Positions 51,109-59,682 are shown, counted from the first letter of the stretch. The stretch: DNA of 64,000 nucleotides from CAMEON01 sp045577755 (GCA_045577755.1 JAZNJA010000057.1:1-64000), one strand, 5' to 3'. The notes: generated by a model from the sequence alone, not told the origin. Numbers and translations are program-made.

Positions 51109-51950
51109 ATATCATCGAACGGCTCCAAACCTACTTCTCCTACGGCTTTGTCCGCTACGCCTTCATCGCGGGGGTGCTGATCTCTCTGTGCGCGGGGCTT
51201 CTGGGGGTGGTTCTGGTGCTCAAGCGCTATGCCATGATCGGAGACGGCCTGTCCCACGTGGCCTTCGGGGCCATGGCTGTGGCGGCGGTGCTGGGCTTTG
51301 CCCCCATGACCGTGGCTCTGCCCGTAACGGTAGCCGTTGCGGTACTCCTCCTTTTGGCGGGGGAAAAGCAGCTCATCAAGGGAGACTCGGCCATCGCCAT
51401 GCTCTCTGCCGGCTCTCTGGCGGTGGGCTATCTCCTGCTCAACCTCTTCCCCGCCTCGGATACGGGGAGCCTATCGGGGGACGTCTGCGCCTCTCTATTC
51501 GGCTCTACCTCCATGATGACCCTGCAGGGCAGTGACGTCTGGCTCTGCGTGGGCCTTTCGGTTGCGGTGATCGGGTTTTTCATCATTTTCTATAATAAGA
51601 TCTTCGCCGTGACCTTCGACGAGGGCTTTGCCACCTCCTCGGGCGTCCGCGTCCGCGCCTATAACTTCCTCATTGCGGCGGTCAGCGGTATCGTCATCGT
51701 CCTGGCCATGAAGCTGGTGGGGGCGCTGCTCATTTCCTCCCTGATCATTTTCCCTGCCCTGTCGGCCATGCGGGTGTTCCGCAGCTTCCGCTCGGTGATC
51801 GTCTGCTCGGCGGTGATCTCGGTGGTGGGGTCCTTGACGGGACTGCTCTGCGCTCTGCTCTTTTCCACCCCTACGGGAGCCTCGGTGGCGGTTGTGCATA
51901 TCGTGATATTCCTGGTATTTACCATTCTGGGCAAGCTTCGCCGCACTTGA
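51105..51950 (+). CDS. znuB: Zinc ABC transporter permease
   Basis: 281 residues with about eight membrane helices, ABC-3 family (ZnuB/AdcB). GVVLVLKRYAMIGDGLSHVA (about residues 32-51) and KLVGALLISSLIIFPALSAM are family hallmarks. It overlaps znuC by four bases and is the last gene of the operon. About 120 bases without a feature separate it from rlmN. Confidence 0.94.
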   Translation: MNIIERLQTYFSYGFVRYAFIAGVLISLCAGLLGVVLVLKRYAMIGDGLSHVAFGAMAVAAVLGFAPMTVALPVTVAVAVLLLLAGEKQLIKGDSAIAMLSAGSLAVGYLLLNLFPASDTGSLSGDVCASLFGSTSMMTLQGSDVWLCVGLSVAVIGFFIIFYNKIFAVTFDEGFATSSGVRVRAYNFLIAAVSGIVIVLAMKLVGALLISSLIIFPALSAMRVFRSFRSVIVCSAVISVVGSLTGLLCALLFSTPTGASVAVVHIVIFLVFTILGKLRRT

Positions 51951-52037
51951 CTGTAATCACCGTATTACCCTTTGATGCATATAGCAAATTTACAGGTCTT
52001 ATCAATTCTGAATCAGTTTTGGCCCGTATGACTGTAA

Positions 52038-52076
52038 CCACCATATAACCCATTGATACACAAGGATATTTTTATG
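52038..52076 (+). repeat. Shared leader module before rlmN
   Basis: ATATAACCCATTGATA followed by AAGGATATTTT and the ATG. It is nearly identical to 53177-53208 before the next gene, and its first half recurs on the minus strand near 11510-11525. Confidence 0.6.
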
Positions 52077-53156
52077 AAAGACTTACTCTCTGTTACCCCT
52101 GCCGAGCTGGAGGAGCTGATCCTCTCGGTGGGCGAGCCGAAATACCGAGCCGGGCAGATGTTCCCCCAGCTCCACAAGGGTCTGTCCCCCGAGGAGATGA
52201 CCAATATCGGCAAGAAGACCCGCGAAAAGCTGGCGACGGTGGCCGAGTATCACCTCCCTCAAGTGCGCCGCAAGCTGGTGTCGGCTCTGGACGGCACCGT
52301 GAAATACCTCTTTGAACTGCGGGACGGCCACTGCGTGGAGTCGGTGGTTATGCGCTACAACCACGGCAATACCATCTGCATTTCCTCTCAGGTGGGGTGC
52401 CGCATGGGGTGCAAGTTCTGCGCCTCCACCATCGGCGGTAAGGTCCGCGACCTCATCCCCGGGGAGCTTCTGGGTCAGGTCATCGCCGCCCGGAAGGATC
52501 TGGGGGAGCGCATTTCCAACATCGTCATGATGGGCATCGGCGAGCCCCTGGACAACTACGACAACGTAGTGAAGTTTCTCCGCCTGGTGGCCCACCCCGA
52601 CGGATTGAACATCGGCTACCGCCACATCTCCCTGTCCACCTGCGGGGTGGTCTCGGGGATCTACAGGCTGGCTGAGGAGGAGTTTCCCATCACCCTGTCC
52701 ATCTCCCTCCACGCCCCCAACGATGCCACCCGCTCCTCCATCATGCCTGTGAACAACCGCTGGGGCGTGGACGAGCTGCTCACCGCCTGCAAGGATTACT
52801 ACGATAAGACCGGCCGCCGCCTGTCCTTTGAATATACCCTCATTGCGGGCAAAAATGACACCGTGGAGGGTGCTTCCGAGCTGGCAAACGTCCTCAACCG
52901 CCACCTCCGCACCCGCACCACCACTATGCCCATCCACGTCAACCTCATCCCCGTCAACGAGGTGGAGGAGACCGGCTTTTCCCGCTCCAGCGACGAGGCG
53001 GTGAAGGCCTTTGCGGCGGTACTGGAGAAGCGGGGCATCCGCGCCACGGTACGCAGAAAGCTGGGGGCCGACATCAACGCCTCCTGCGGTCAGCTCCGAA
53101 GAGCCGAGCAGAAGGCCGCCGAAACAGCCGAAAAGACCGACTCCGACGAGACTTGA
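52074..53156 (+). CDS. rlmN: 23S rRNA (adenine2503-C2)-methyltransferase RlmN
   Basis: 360 residues. A radical SAM enzyme that methylates A2503 of 23S rRNA and A37 of tRNAs. The [4Fe-4S] motif is in GCRMGCKFCAST (about residues 115-126). GIGEPLDNYDNV and the C-terminal LGADINASCGQL cysteine region follow. AAGGAT precedes the ATG at 52074; an earlier in-frame ATG belongs to the leader. About 17 charged residues (EQKAAETAEKTDSDET) extend its C-terminus. Confidence 0.97.
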   Translation: MKDLLSVTPAELEELILSVGEPKYRAGQMFPQLHKGLSPEEMTNIGKKTREKLATVAEYHLPQVRRKLVSALDGTVKYLFELRDGHCVESVVMRYNHGNTICISSQVGCRMGCKFCASTIGGKVRDLIPGELLGQVIAARKDLGERISNIVMMGIGEPLDNYDNVVKFLRLVAHPDGLNIGYRHISLSTCGVVSGIYRLAEEEFPITLSISLHAPNDATRSSIMPVNNRWGVDELLTACKDYYDKTGRRLSFEYTLIAGKNDTVEGASELANVLNRHLRTRTTTMPIHVNLIPVNEVEETGFSRSSDEAVKAFAAVLEKRGIRATVRRKLGADINASCGQLRRAEQKAAETAEKTDSDET

Positions 53157-53176
53157 CCTCGTATCCGTTACACGCA

Positions 53177-53208
53177 TATAACCCATTGATAAATAAGGAT
53201 ATTTTATG
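53177..53208 (+). repeat. Second copy of the leader module
   Basis: ATATAACCCATTGATA, then AATAAGGATATTTT and the ATG. It matches the rlmN leader over about 30 bases. Confidence 0.6.
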
Positions 53209-53727
53209 ATGTACTCTTTTGAATCAAGCGGCTCCAGAAAGCCCCTCCATGCCATGGTGATCGGAGCTTTGGTGGGCGCGGCGGTGCTGTTCTCATTGGG
53301 GACCCTGCCCGACGTCCCTCTCCCCTCCCTGTTCCAGATGGGGGCTATTCTCTGCGCCACCCTGGCGGTCTACCTGACGGTGCGCTACTCCCTCCGTACC
53401 TACCGCTACGCCATCCAGCCCAACACTATCGTGGACGCCGAAGGGGTGGAGCAGTACGATCTGGTCATCACCGAGATCACGGGCAAGAAGATGAAGGTGG
53501 TCTGCCGCGTGGGGCTTCGCACCGTGGATCACTATCAAGTGACGGTCTTCACACGCGGAAAAACAGACGAATACGAGAGAGGCCTGCTCTGCGCGAGAAA
53601 AAAAGTATTCAGGTATGAAAACACACCCATCTCTCCCGCGTCCTGTTACATCCCCATCCCCGAGGAAAACGCCGTGGTGGTGATTCCTGCGGACGAGCGG
53701 ATGGTGGAGATATTGAAGGCAAGGTAA
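53206..53727 (+). CDS. Small membrane protein, PH-domain-like cytosolic part
   Basis: 173 residues, family not recognised. Two hydrophobic segments (about residues 17-34 and 44-60) are followed by about 110 residues of strand-rich sequence. This resembles the small bacterial proteins with two helices and a PH-like domain (inference). The start may be 53206 or the next ATG at 53209; AAGGAT is 8 bases upstream. It uses the same leader module as rlmN. Confidence 0.65.
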   Translation: MMYSFESSGSRKPLHAMVIGALVGAAVLFSLGTLPDVPLPSLFQMGAILCATLAVYLTVRYSLRTYRYAIQPNTIVDAEGVEQYDLVITEITGKKMKVVCRVGLRTVDHYQVTVFTRGKTDEYERGLLCARKKVFRYENTPISPASCYIPIPEENAVVVIPADERMVEILKAR

Positions 53728-53752
53728 ATTGGGGTGTAACTATTCAGCCACC

Positions 53753-53922
53753 TTCAAATTGGGATTTTTCGGTGTCTATTAAAGGGTCATCCTGAGCGGA
53801 GCCGCTTGCGGCGGAGTCGAAGGATCTCCTTTGCCGACAAGAGATCCTTCGACTCCGGGCTTCGCCCTCCGCTCAGGATGACCACATCAACAACTCACCG
53901 ACAAACCCAAATTTGAATTCTA
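53753..53922. repeat. Intergenic palindromic element (E2)
   Basis: Arms of about 75 bases (53753-53827 and 53841-53922) are inverted copies. The outer parts are TTCAAATTGGGATTTTTCGG against CCGACAAACCCAAATTTGAA. The inner parts contain GGTCATCCTGAGCGGAG and GTCGAAGGATCTC against their complements. A small hairpin lies inside each arm. It fills the gap before the 53935 gene. Confidence 0.85.
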
Positions 53923-53934
53923 AAGGAGGTTCCC

Positions 53935-54864
53935 ATGTACTACCTGTACGTCCCTTACCATGGCACCGAATCCCGCCTCCCCGAGGCTTACAACGATCTG
54001 ACCGCCGCCAAGGCCGCCGCTGACGGGAAGGCCGTCTACGGCTACTGCGTCTGTGACGAGTCGGGCGAGGGGGTCTACTCCCCCGTTGGCTCCTTCACCG
54101 CCTCCCACATCCTGTGGCACGCCAAGGACGTGGCCGACTATATGCGGATCCATGAGTACACCTACGGCGACGCGGATCAGAATCCCGCTCTGGACAAATA
54201 CTCCGAGAATCCCGAAAAGAAGACTTCCTGCGACCGCTTCTGCGGGTGGGTGCTCTGCGAGGCGGGGTACGTGGCCCATCAGCCGAAAACCAAGGGTCTG
54301 CCCCTGTACTTCTCCCCCAATCTGGAGGAGTTCCTGGTCAAGTACGGCTTTACCCGCATCGATGACGCCGCCGACCTTCGTCCCGGTGACGTCGTTTTCG
54401 AGGGGGATTCCCGCCATTTCGGCCCCGGCTTCCCCGATCAGTTCCGCGACTTTCCCCGCCATGTTTTCATCCACGCGGGACCTGCTGAGGACGGCCTGTT
54501 CTACCGATACGATTCGGGTTCGGATCAGCGCATCCAGTCGGTTCAGCCCATGATCGAGCGGCTCATTAAGCCCGAGCAGAACCGGTATTTCCGCTTCGCC
54601 TACCGTGCGCCTGCTTTGGAGGAGGTCACTCACATCAGTGCCCACGCCCTCTGCACCAACAACCGCGGCGCCCTGGAGAAGAGTGACCGTTGCGGTTGCT
54701 TCTACTGCGAGAGGATCTATGATCCTAAAGAGATCAAGGACTGGACGGATAACGGCAAAACCGCCATGTGCGGCCATTGCGGGATCGATTCGGTGATCCC
54801 CGATACCGAGGAGTACCCTCTGACTCCCGATTTATTGAAGAAGATGCGCGGCTACTGGTTTTGA
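53935..54864 (+). CDS. NlpC/P60-like domain fused to a zinc-ribbon domain
   Basis: 309 residues, no signal peptide. The middle region has TSCDRFCGWVLCEAGY (candidate nucleophile C99) and later GDVVFEGD and RHVFIHAG (H176, H180), the layout of NlpC/P60-type papain-like peptidases. The C-terminal 75 residues form a conserved zinc-ribbon domain known as a stand-alone cytosolic protein: CGCFYC (C253, C255, C258), WTDNGKTAMCGHCGIDSV (C279, C282), then PLTPDLLKKMRGYWF. No export signal means that wall peptidase activity is doubtful. TAAAGGAGG precedes the ATG. It heads a three-gene cluster with DUF362 and NUDIX proteins. Confidence 0.75.
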   Translation: MYYLYVPYHGTESRLPEAYNDLTAAKAAADGKAVYGYCVCDESGEGVYSPVGSFTASHILWHAKDVADYMRIHEYTYGDADQNPALDKYSENPEKKTSCDRFCGWVLCEAGYVAHQPKTKGLPLYFSPNLEEFLVKYGFTRIDDAADLRPGDVVFEGDSRHFGPGFPDQFRDFPRHVFIHAGPAEDGLFYRYDSGSDQRIQSVQPMIERLIKPEQNRYFRFAYRAPALEEVTHISAHALCTNNRGALEKSDRCGCFYCERIYDPKEIKDWTDNGKTAMCGHCGIDSVIPDTEEYPLTPDLLKKMRGYWF

Positions 54865-54888
54865 TCTCGTCGCGGTAAGGAGTTCATT

Positions 54889-55755
54889 ATGAGCAAGTCA
54901 AAGGTCTATTTTTCCCCTGTCATCACTCCCGAGAAGGTGCTGGAAATGTATGATATTCTGGGCGTGACCCTGCCCGGAAACGTGGCCGTCAAGGTCCATT
55001 CCGGTGAGAAGGGCAATCAGAACTTCCTGCGCCCCGATTTCTGGAAGCCCGTCATCGACCGCGTGGGGGGCACCGTGGTGGAGTGCAATACCGCCTACGA
55101 GGGTATGCGCAACACCACCGAGCGGCACCGTCAGCTCTTCCGTGAGCACGGCTGGATGGACTACTACAAGGTGGATCTCTTGGACGCCGAGGGACCCGAT
55201 CTGGTTTTGGATATCCCCGACGGTAAGGTGATTCAAAAGAACTACGTGGGCAAGGATATTGCCAATTACGACTCCATGCTGGTGCTGTCCCACTTCAAGG
55301 GGCATCCCATGGGAGGCTACGGCGGGGCGCTGAAGCAGCTGTCCATCGGTTGCGCCTCCTCCTTCGGTAAGCAGTACATCCACGGCGCGGGGGATCCCGA
55401 GGCCTTCTGGACGGCGGAGCGCAATAAGTTCCTGGAGTCCATGGCCGACGCCGCCGCCTCGGTGGTGGAGCTGTTCAAGGGGCAGATCGTGTATATCAAC
55501 GTCATGAAGAATATGTCGGTGGACTGCGACTGCTGTGCCGTGGCCGAGGATCCCTGCATTGCCGACATCGGTATTCTGGTCTCCACCGATCCCATCGCCA
55601 TCGACCGGGCCTGCGTGGATCTGGTGTACGCTTGCTCGGATCCCGGCAAGCCTCACCTCATCGAGCGCATTGAGTCCCGCAACGGTGTGCATACCATTGA
55701 GGCCGCCGCCGAGCTGGGGTTCGGGTCGCGGGAGTATGAGTTGATCAAGGTGTAA
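54889..55755 (+). CDS. DUF362 domain protein
   Basis: 288 residues matching DUF362: NVAVKVHSGEKGN near the N-terminus, LVLSHFKGHPMGGYGGALKQ (about residues 129-148) and GILVSTDPIAIDRACVDLVY near the C-terminus. A cysteine cluster (DCDCCAVAEDPC) could bind metal or an Fe-S centre. The separate ferredoxin motif found in longer relatives is absent. The function of the family is unknown. It starts 24 bases after the preceding gene and ends 4 bases before the NUDIX gene. Confidence 0.85.
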   Translation: MSKSKVYFSPVITPEKVLEMYDILGVTLPGNVAVKVHSGEKGNQNFLRPDFWKPVIDRVGGTVVECNTAYEGMRNTTERHRQLFREHGWMDYYKVDLLDAEGPDLVLDIPDGKVIQKNYVGKDIANYDSMLVLSHFKGHPMGGYGGALKQLSIGCASSFGKQYIHGAGDPEAFWTAERNKFLESMADAAASVVELFKGQIVYINVMKNMSVDCDCCAVAEDPCIADIGILVSTDPIAIDRACVDLVYACSDPGKPHLIERIESRNGVHTIEAAAELGFGSREYELIKV

Positions 55756-55759
55756 GACC

Positions 55760-56632
55760 ATGAACAGCAATTGTTTCACGGTCTGCGGGCTTTTGCTCAT
55801 GGACGGTCGGGTGCTTCTGGTGCGCCACACCTACGGTACCGCCAAGGATCGTATTCTGCTCCCCGGTGGATACGTCCATGACGGTGAGCTTCCTACTGCA
55901 GCGGCGGAGCGGGAGATCTTCGAGGAGACGGGAGTCTGCGCCCACGCCGATTCCCTGCTGGCTATGCAGTTCAAGGATGATCAATGGTGCGCCGTGTTCC
56001 GCATGGAGTATCTGGAGGGAAAGCCCCGTTCCGACGGGTATGAGAACAGCGAGGTGTTGCTTCTTTCTCCCGAGGAGGCGGTGGCACGTCCCGATATCAC
56101 CAACATGAGCCGCGCTATCCTGAAGGCCTATTTGAAGGACGGCGGCGAGGGGCTTATGCGGAGCGACTATATCTCTCCGTCGAGTGACGCGGCACATTAC
56201 ACGCTGTTCCAGAACGGCGGGTACGAGTACGACGCCAAGGCCGAGTGCGAGGGCGCGGTGAGTGCCATCGCGGAAGCGTTGACCGCAAAAGGATTTTCGA
56301 AGAACGGGAATCTGTTCTACCGTTACCGAGAGGGTAAGAATGCCGCCGAGGTGATCGGTCTGCAACGGTCGCAGTTCAATTACGAGACGAGCTATTCCTT
56401 TACCTTGAACGTCGGTCTTGTCAAGGCAACCGCCTTTGGGGCTGAGAAGCTGACCGCCGCTCTGATCAAGAGCGCACCGCAGGCTTACTTCGAGCGGTCG
56501 GGTATCCTGTGTCACGGGTGGGACCTGTGGTACAAGTTCTCCCTGAAGGATCGGCACGGAGGGGATTACGTGAAGGACGTGATCCTGCCCGATCTCGACA
56601 AGGTCCTGTCTCATCTGGAAGCCCGGACGTAA
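55760..56632 (+). CDS. NUDIX hydrolase fused to a DUF4304-like domain
   Basis: 290 residues. The N-terminal NUDIX domain has a complete Nudix box (GYVHDGELPTAAAEREIFEE, about residues 33-52, then TGV). It should hydrolyse a nucleoside diphosphate linked to another group; the substrate is unknown. The C-terminal half (about 160-285) has the DUF4304 layout: KGFSKNGNLFYRYREGK, VIGLQRSQFN, SYSFTLNVGL. The gap to DUF362 is 4 bases, with AAGGTG in its last codons, so the two are coupled. A terminator follows. Confidence 0.8.
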   Translation: MNSNCFTVCGLLLMDGRVLLVRHTYGTAKDRILLPGGYVHDGELPTAAAEREIFEETGVCAHADSLLAMQFKDDQWCAVFRMEYLEGKPRSDGYENSEVLLLSPEEAVARPDITNMSRAILKAYLKDGGEGLMRSDYISPSSDAAHYTLFQNGGYEYDAKAECEGAVSAIAEALTAKGFSKNGNLFYRYREGKNAAEVIGLQRSQFNYETSYSFTLNVGLVKATAFGAEKLTAALIKSAPQAYFERSGILCHGWDLWYKFSLKDRHGGDYVKDVILPDLDKVLSHLEART

Positions 56633-56633
56633 C

Positions 56634-56665
56634 GGGAGGCCGCCATGGCGGCCTCCTTTCCTTTT
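56634..56665 (+). terminator. Terminator after the NUDIX gene
   Basis: GGAGGCCGCC and GGCGGCCTCC pair around a 2-3 base loop, followed by TTTCCTTTT. Confidence 0.75.
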
Positions 56666-56692
56666 GCACAATTTTGGAACCGTTGAATGAAC

Positions 56693-56731
56693 CGAAACAC
56701 CCCTCACCGTGCGGTAAGGGGTGTTTTTTTG
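56693..56731. terminator. Second terminator, shared by convergent genes
   Basis: AAACACCCCT pairs with AGGGGTGTTT. Seven T follow on the plus strand; only three T follow on the minus strand, so it is stronger for plus transcripts. Confidence 0.7.
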
Positions 56732-56733
56732 TT

Positions 56734-59415
56734 TCAGTTGGCCTCCTCCAGCGCGCGGAGCAGATAGGCGTGGACGTTGTAGACCACGTCGTCGTCTCTG
56801 GTGTAGGTGAGGGTACTTGTGGTGATATGACTGACCAGCTCGCTTGTGTAGTCGGCGCCCTTGGCATCCTCCAGCATGGTGAGCATCTGGTAATCCTCGA
56901 TGCCGTCACGCATATTCACAAGGCGGATGGAGGGGATGGGATCCAGCTGGCCGTAGGCCGAGCCGGGATAGACCAGGATACCGTCGCCGGGGCCTGTCTT
57001 GGAGACGGGATTGCGCATCTGGTAGGTGTTGTTCCCCGCCGCGTCGTAGTAGGAAACGTGCCAGTAGAGGAAGCCCGTCACGTCATTGAGGTAGTTTGTC
57101 CAGAACATGGTACGGCCCTCTGTGCCGTCGTTGAAGAGGAGGATGTTCTGGTAAGGGCTGGTGTACTTGGGCTCGCAGGCCACGTAGCTCCAGCGCTCTC
57201 CGCCCTCCTCCACAAAGCCGTTCATACGGTCGGAGAACTCGCCGAAGGTAGAATCCACATCCGCGGACTGGATATACTGCGCGCCGCTCAGTCCCTTCAG
57301 CTCTCTGGGGGTGAAGCTAAACAGATGGGGGACCCAGAGGTTGACGCCGTGCTTGGACAGGTACTCGATGGCGTCACGCTCGCTACCCACGGCGAATTCA
57401 TCGTACCACGCGGGGAAGGCGGTGGTCTTGTCTACGCTGTTGAAGTTGAAGCGCTTGAAATCCATGTTCCGCTCAAAGGGCACCAACAGGCGGTAGTCGT
57501 CCCAGCCCCAGACCTCGCGGAGTTGCTTGGCCTCACGGGCGATGGCCAGCACGCTGAGCAGGCCCGTGTTGTCGTAGACCGTCTCGGAAACACCGTCGGG
57601 GAAGGTGATGGGACGCCAGCCGCGGGGAACACCGGGCTCGTCCTGTCCGTAGTAGAACATCTTGGGGGCCAGGATGGGGTCGTTCTTGATGGAATCGAAC
57701 TGATCCTTGGTCAGCACGCGGAGGGAGGTGACCCTGGGGTTTTTGAACCAATCGGCACCCAGGACGTTGAAGTAGGTGATGCTGCCGGTCAGGGTGACGC
57801 GATGCTTGAGGAAGAAATCGGCCACGGCCTTGGTGATCTCCACGTCGCTGTAGCGCTGACGGTCGGGGTTCTCGTTGTACTGCTGGTAGTAAACGCCCAC
57901 GATGTCCCAAAGGCCGAAGGCGGTCTTCATAGCGGTCTCGTCGGAGAGGGTCACGTCGTAGACGTAGGTATAGACGTTTGCGGCTTTGATGCACTTGCCC
58001 GTGTCGGCATCCAGGATCTCTACGGTGGCCTTGTAGGCGCCGGGGGTGGAATCCTTGGTGGTCACGGCCTGGACCACGAAGCCGCGGAGAGAATCCCGGA
58101 AGGGATACTTCTCGTGGTTCCAATCCGAGCCCGAGAAGGGACCTATGAGAACGTAGGGACCGTAGTCGAGCTTACTGTCGGCATCCATGCCGTAGCGGCC
58201 ACTCTCGGTATTGCTCGAATAAGCGATGTAGGAATCGTAGGGGATCACGGCGTCGGGGTAGACGAAGGTGGCGGGAAAGCCGTTGTGGGTGACGTAGCCA
58301 TCCTCCATGTAGAATTCCACGCCCAGCTCGGTGGTGAGGGTCTCCCCCTTTTGGTTTGTGAAGTCGGAGACACGGATGTGGATCTTCCTTGTGGTGGGGG
58401 AGTAGAGGAAGAACTGACAGCCCTCCATCTCGTTCTTGCCCATCTGGATGGTATAGCTCTCGGCTCCCGTATCCATGTCCGAGAGATCGTAACGGGCGAC
58501 CTTCTCGGTGATGTGGTCGAACCAGAGCTTGACGGTGGGATCGTCATCGGGAGCAACGACGGTTTCTTTATCGGGGATGGGATCGTAGAAGGAGGTATCC
58601 ATATCCGATCCGTAACCCAAGCCGTATTTCTCGTTGAGAGTGGCGTTGGTCAGGTTCCCGGAGACCGCGTTGGCATAGATCGTCAGCTCGCAGAAGCAGT
58701 AGACCGTTCCGCTCGCAGTATCCTTGACGAAGAGGTGGACCTCATCGCCGCTTTGGAAGCTGTTCAGGTTGAGGTTATAGCGGAAGCCCGTGGCGTTGGT
58801 GTAGCCCTCCTTCTTGGCGGCCTGGAGAACGGCGGCCTCACGGGTGACAAGCTCCACGCCATCGGTGGTGTAGGTCACCTCGCTGTCGGTGCCGATGCGC
58901 CAGCCCAGCTCGAAGCTGTTGATACTGAAGCCGATCCAGCCGTAGAGCTGGAGAATACCCGTATTTTCGTTTACGGTCACGTTCCAGTTCCCTGTCTTCT
59001 TGACTGCGGTGGCGTACTCCGTCTGGCGGATCTCATGCTTGACCGAGTCCAGCCGGACCTTGCCGACGGTCTTTTTCGCGTCGGAAAAGTAGGTGTTTCC
59101 GCAGTCGCCCTGGGTGTTGGGGGCTTCGGTCTCAGGCTCTGTGGGAGCCTCGGTCGGGGCTTCGGTGGTCTCGTCGGCAGCGGGAGGAACGGTCTCCCTG
59201 TCATCCGTTTCGGAGGGAGGCTCGGCCGTGCCGTCCTCGGTGGATGCTTCCCCGTCGGTCTCGTCGGGGGCTTGAGTCTCGGTACCGGGGGCGGGGGCAG
59301 CGGTCGTATCCTCGGTGTGGGGCAGAGTATCCTCGGGCAGATCAGCCACGCAGGAGGCAAGGATCACCAGAAGCACCGTACAAACGGTCAGAATCAGGCT
59401 CAGGTATTTTTTCAT
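56734..59415 (-). CDS. Large lipoprotein with DUF4091 (GH123-like) domain
   Basis: 893 residues. A lipobox VILASC (Cys22) is followed by about 75 residues of Thr/Glu/Ala/Pro linker. A beta-rich domain (about 95-250) comes next. The catalytic-like region ends in the DUF4091 signature: FWTNYLNDVTGFLYWHVSYY, GDGILVYPGSAYG and PSIRLVNMRDGIEDYQML (about 800-865). DUF4091 is related to GH123 beta-N-acetylgalactosaminidases. YYGQDEPG (near residue 600) could hold the acidic pair. It is likely an outer-face glycan hydrolase; the substrate is not known. CGGAGGA precedes the ATG at 59415. No transporter is adjacent. Confidence 0.82.
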   Translation of the reverse strand: MKKYLSLILTVCTVLLVILASCVADLPEDTLPHTEDTTAAPAPGTETQAPDETDGEASTEDGTAEPPSETDDRETVPPAADETTEAPTEAPTEPETEAPNTQGDCGNTYFSDAKKTVGKVRLDSVKHEIRQTEYATAVKKTGNWNVTVNENTGILQLYGWIGFSINSFELGWRIGTDSEVTYTTDGVELVTREAAVLQAAKKEGYTNATGFRYNLNLNSFQSGDEVHLFVKDTASGTVYCFCELTIYANAVSGNLTNATLNEKYGLGYGSDMDTSFYDPIPDKETVVAPDDDPTVKLWFDHITEKVARYDLSDMDTGAESYTIQMGKNEMEGCQFFLYSPTTRKIHIRVSDFTNQKGETLTTELGVEFYMEDGYVTHNGFPATFVYPDAVIPYDSYIAYSSNTESGRYGMDADSKLDYGPYVLIGPFSGSDWNHEKYPFRDSLRGFVVQAVTTKDSTPGAYKATVEILDADTGKCIKAANVYTYVYDVTLSDETAMKTAFGLWDIVGVYYQQYNENPDRQRYSDVEITKAVADFFLKHRVTLTGSITYFNVLGADWFKNPRVTSLRVLTKDQFDSIKNDPILAPKMFYYGQDEPGVPRGWRPITFPDGVSETVYDNTGLLSVLAIAREAKQLREVWGWDDYRLLVPFERNMDFKRFNFNSVDKTTAFPAWYDEFAVGSERDAIEYLSKHGVNLWVPHLFSFTPRELKGLSGAQYIQSADVDSTFGEFSDRMNGFVEEGGERWSYVACEPKYTSPYQNILLFNDGTEGRTMFWTNYLNDVTGFLYWHVSYYDAAGNNTYQMRNPVSKTGPGDGILVYPGSAYGQLDPIPSIRLVNMRDGIEDYQMLTMLEDAKGADYTSELVSHITTSTLTYTRDDDVVYNVHAYLLRALEEAN

Positions 59416-59539
59416 AGGGGTTCCTCCGGAAATCATTTTCTGTTCATAATGATACCATAATCGGGAATTTCTGTCAAGGTGGGTTTTTCCCAAATAAAGC
59501 AGTTGATTTTTGTACAGATTTTTGAGGGAAAACGGCAGA

Positions 59540-59572
59540 ACACGCCGCCGCGTTGGTCTCGCGGCGGCGTGT
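59540..59572. repeat. Strong GC hairpin between two lipoprotein genes
   Basis: A 13-bp perfect stem ACACGCCGCCGCG with its complement and a 7-base loop. T runs are weak on both strands (GTCCGTCTTT on plus). It may stabilise or end the transcript of the gene at 59683-61557. Nothing else is seen in 59416-59682. Confidence 0.6.
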
Positions 59573-59682
59573 CCGTCTTTAGGTCAGCCGATCACGCCTC
59601 CCGGGAGCCGCGATGGGGTCAGATCTCCTCTCCGCACTGTATGCAAAAGGTTCTTTATATCTGTGATCGAAACGCGTTTCCG

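Noticed and set aside
56509..59460. 983-codon open frame opposite the DUF4091 gene
   Set aside because: The minus-strand protein has a lipobox and a recognisable family domain; the plus-strand frame has neither.
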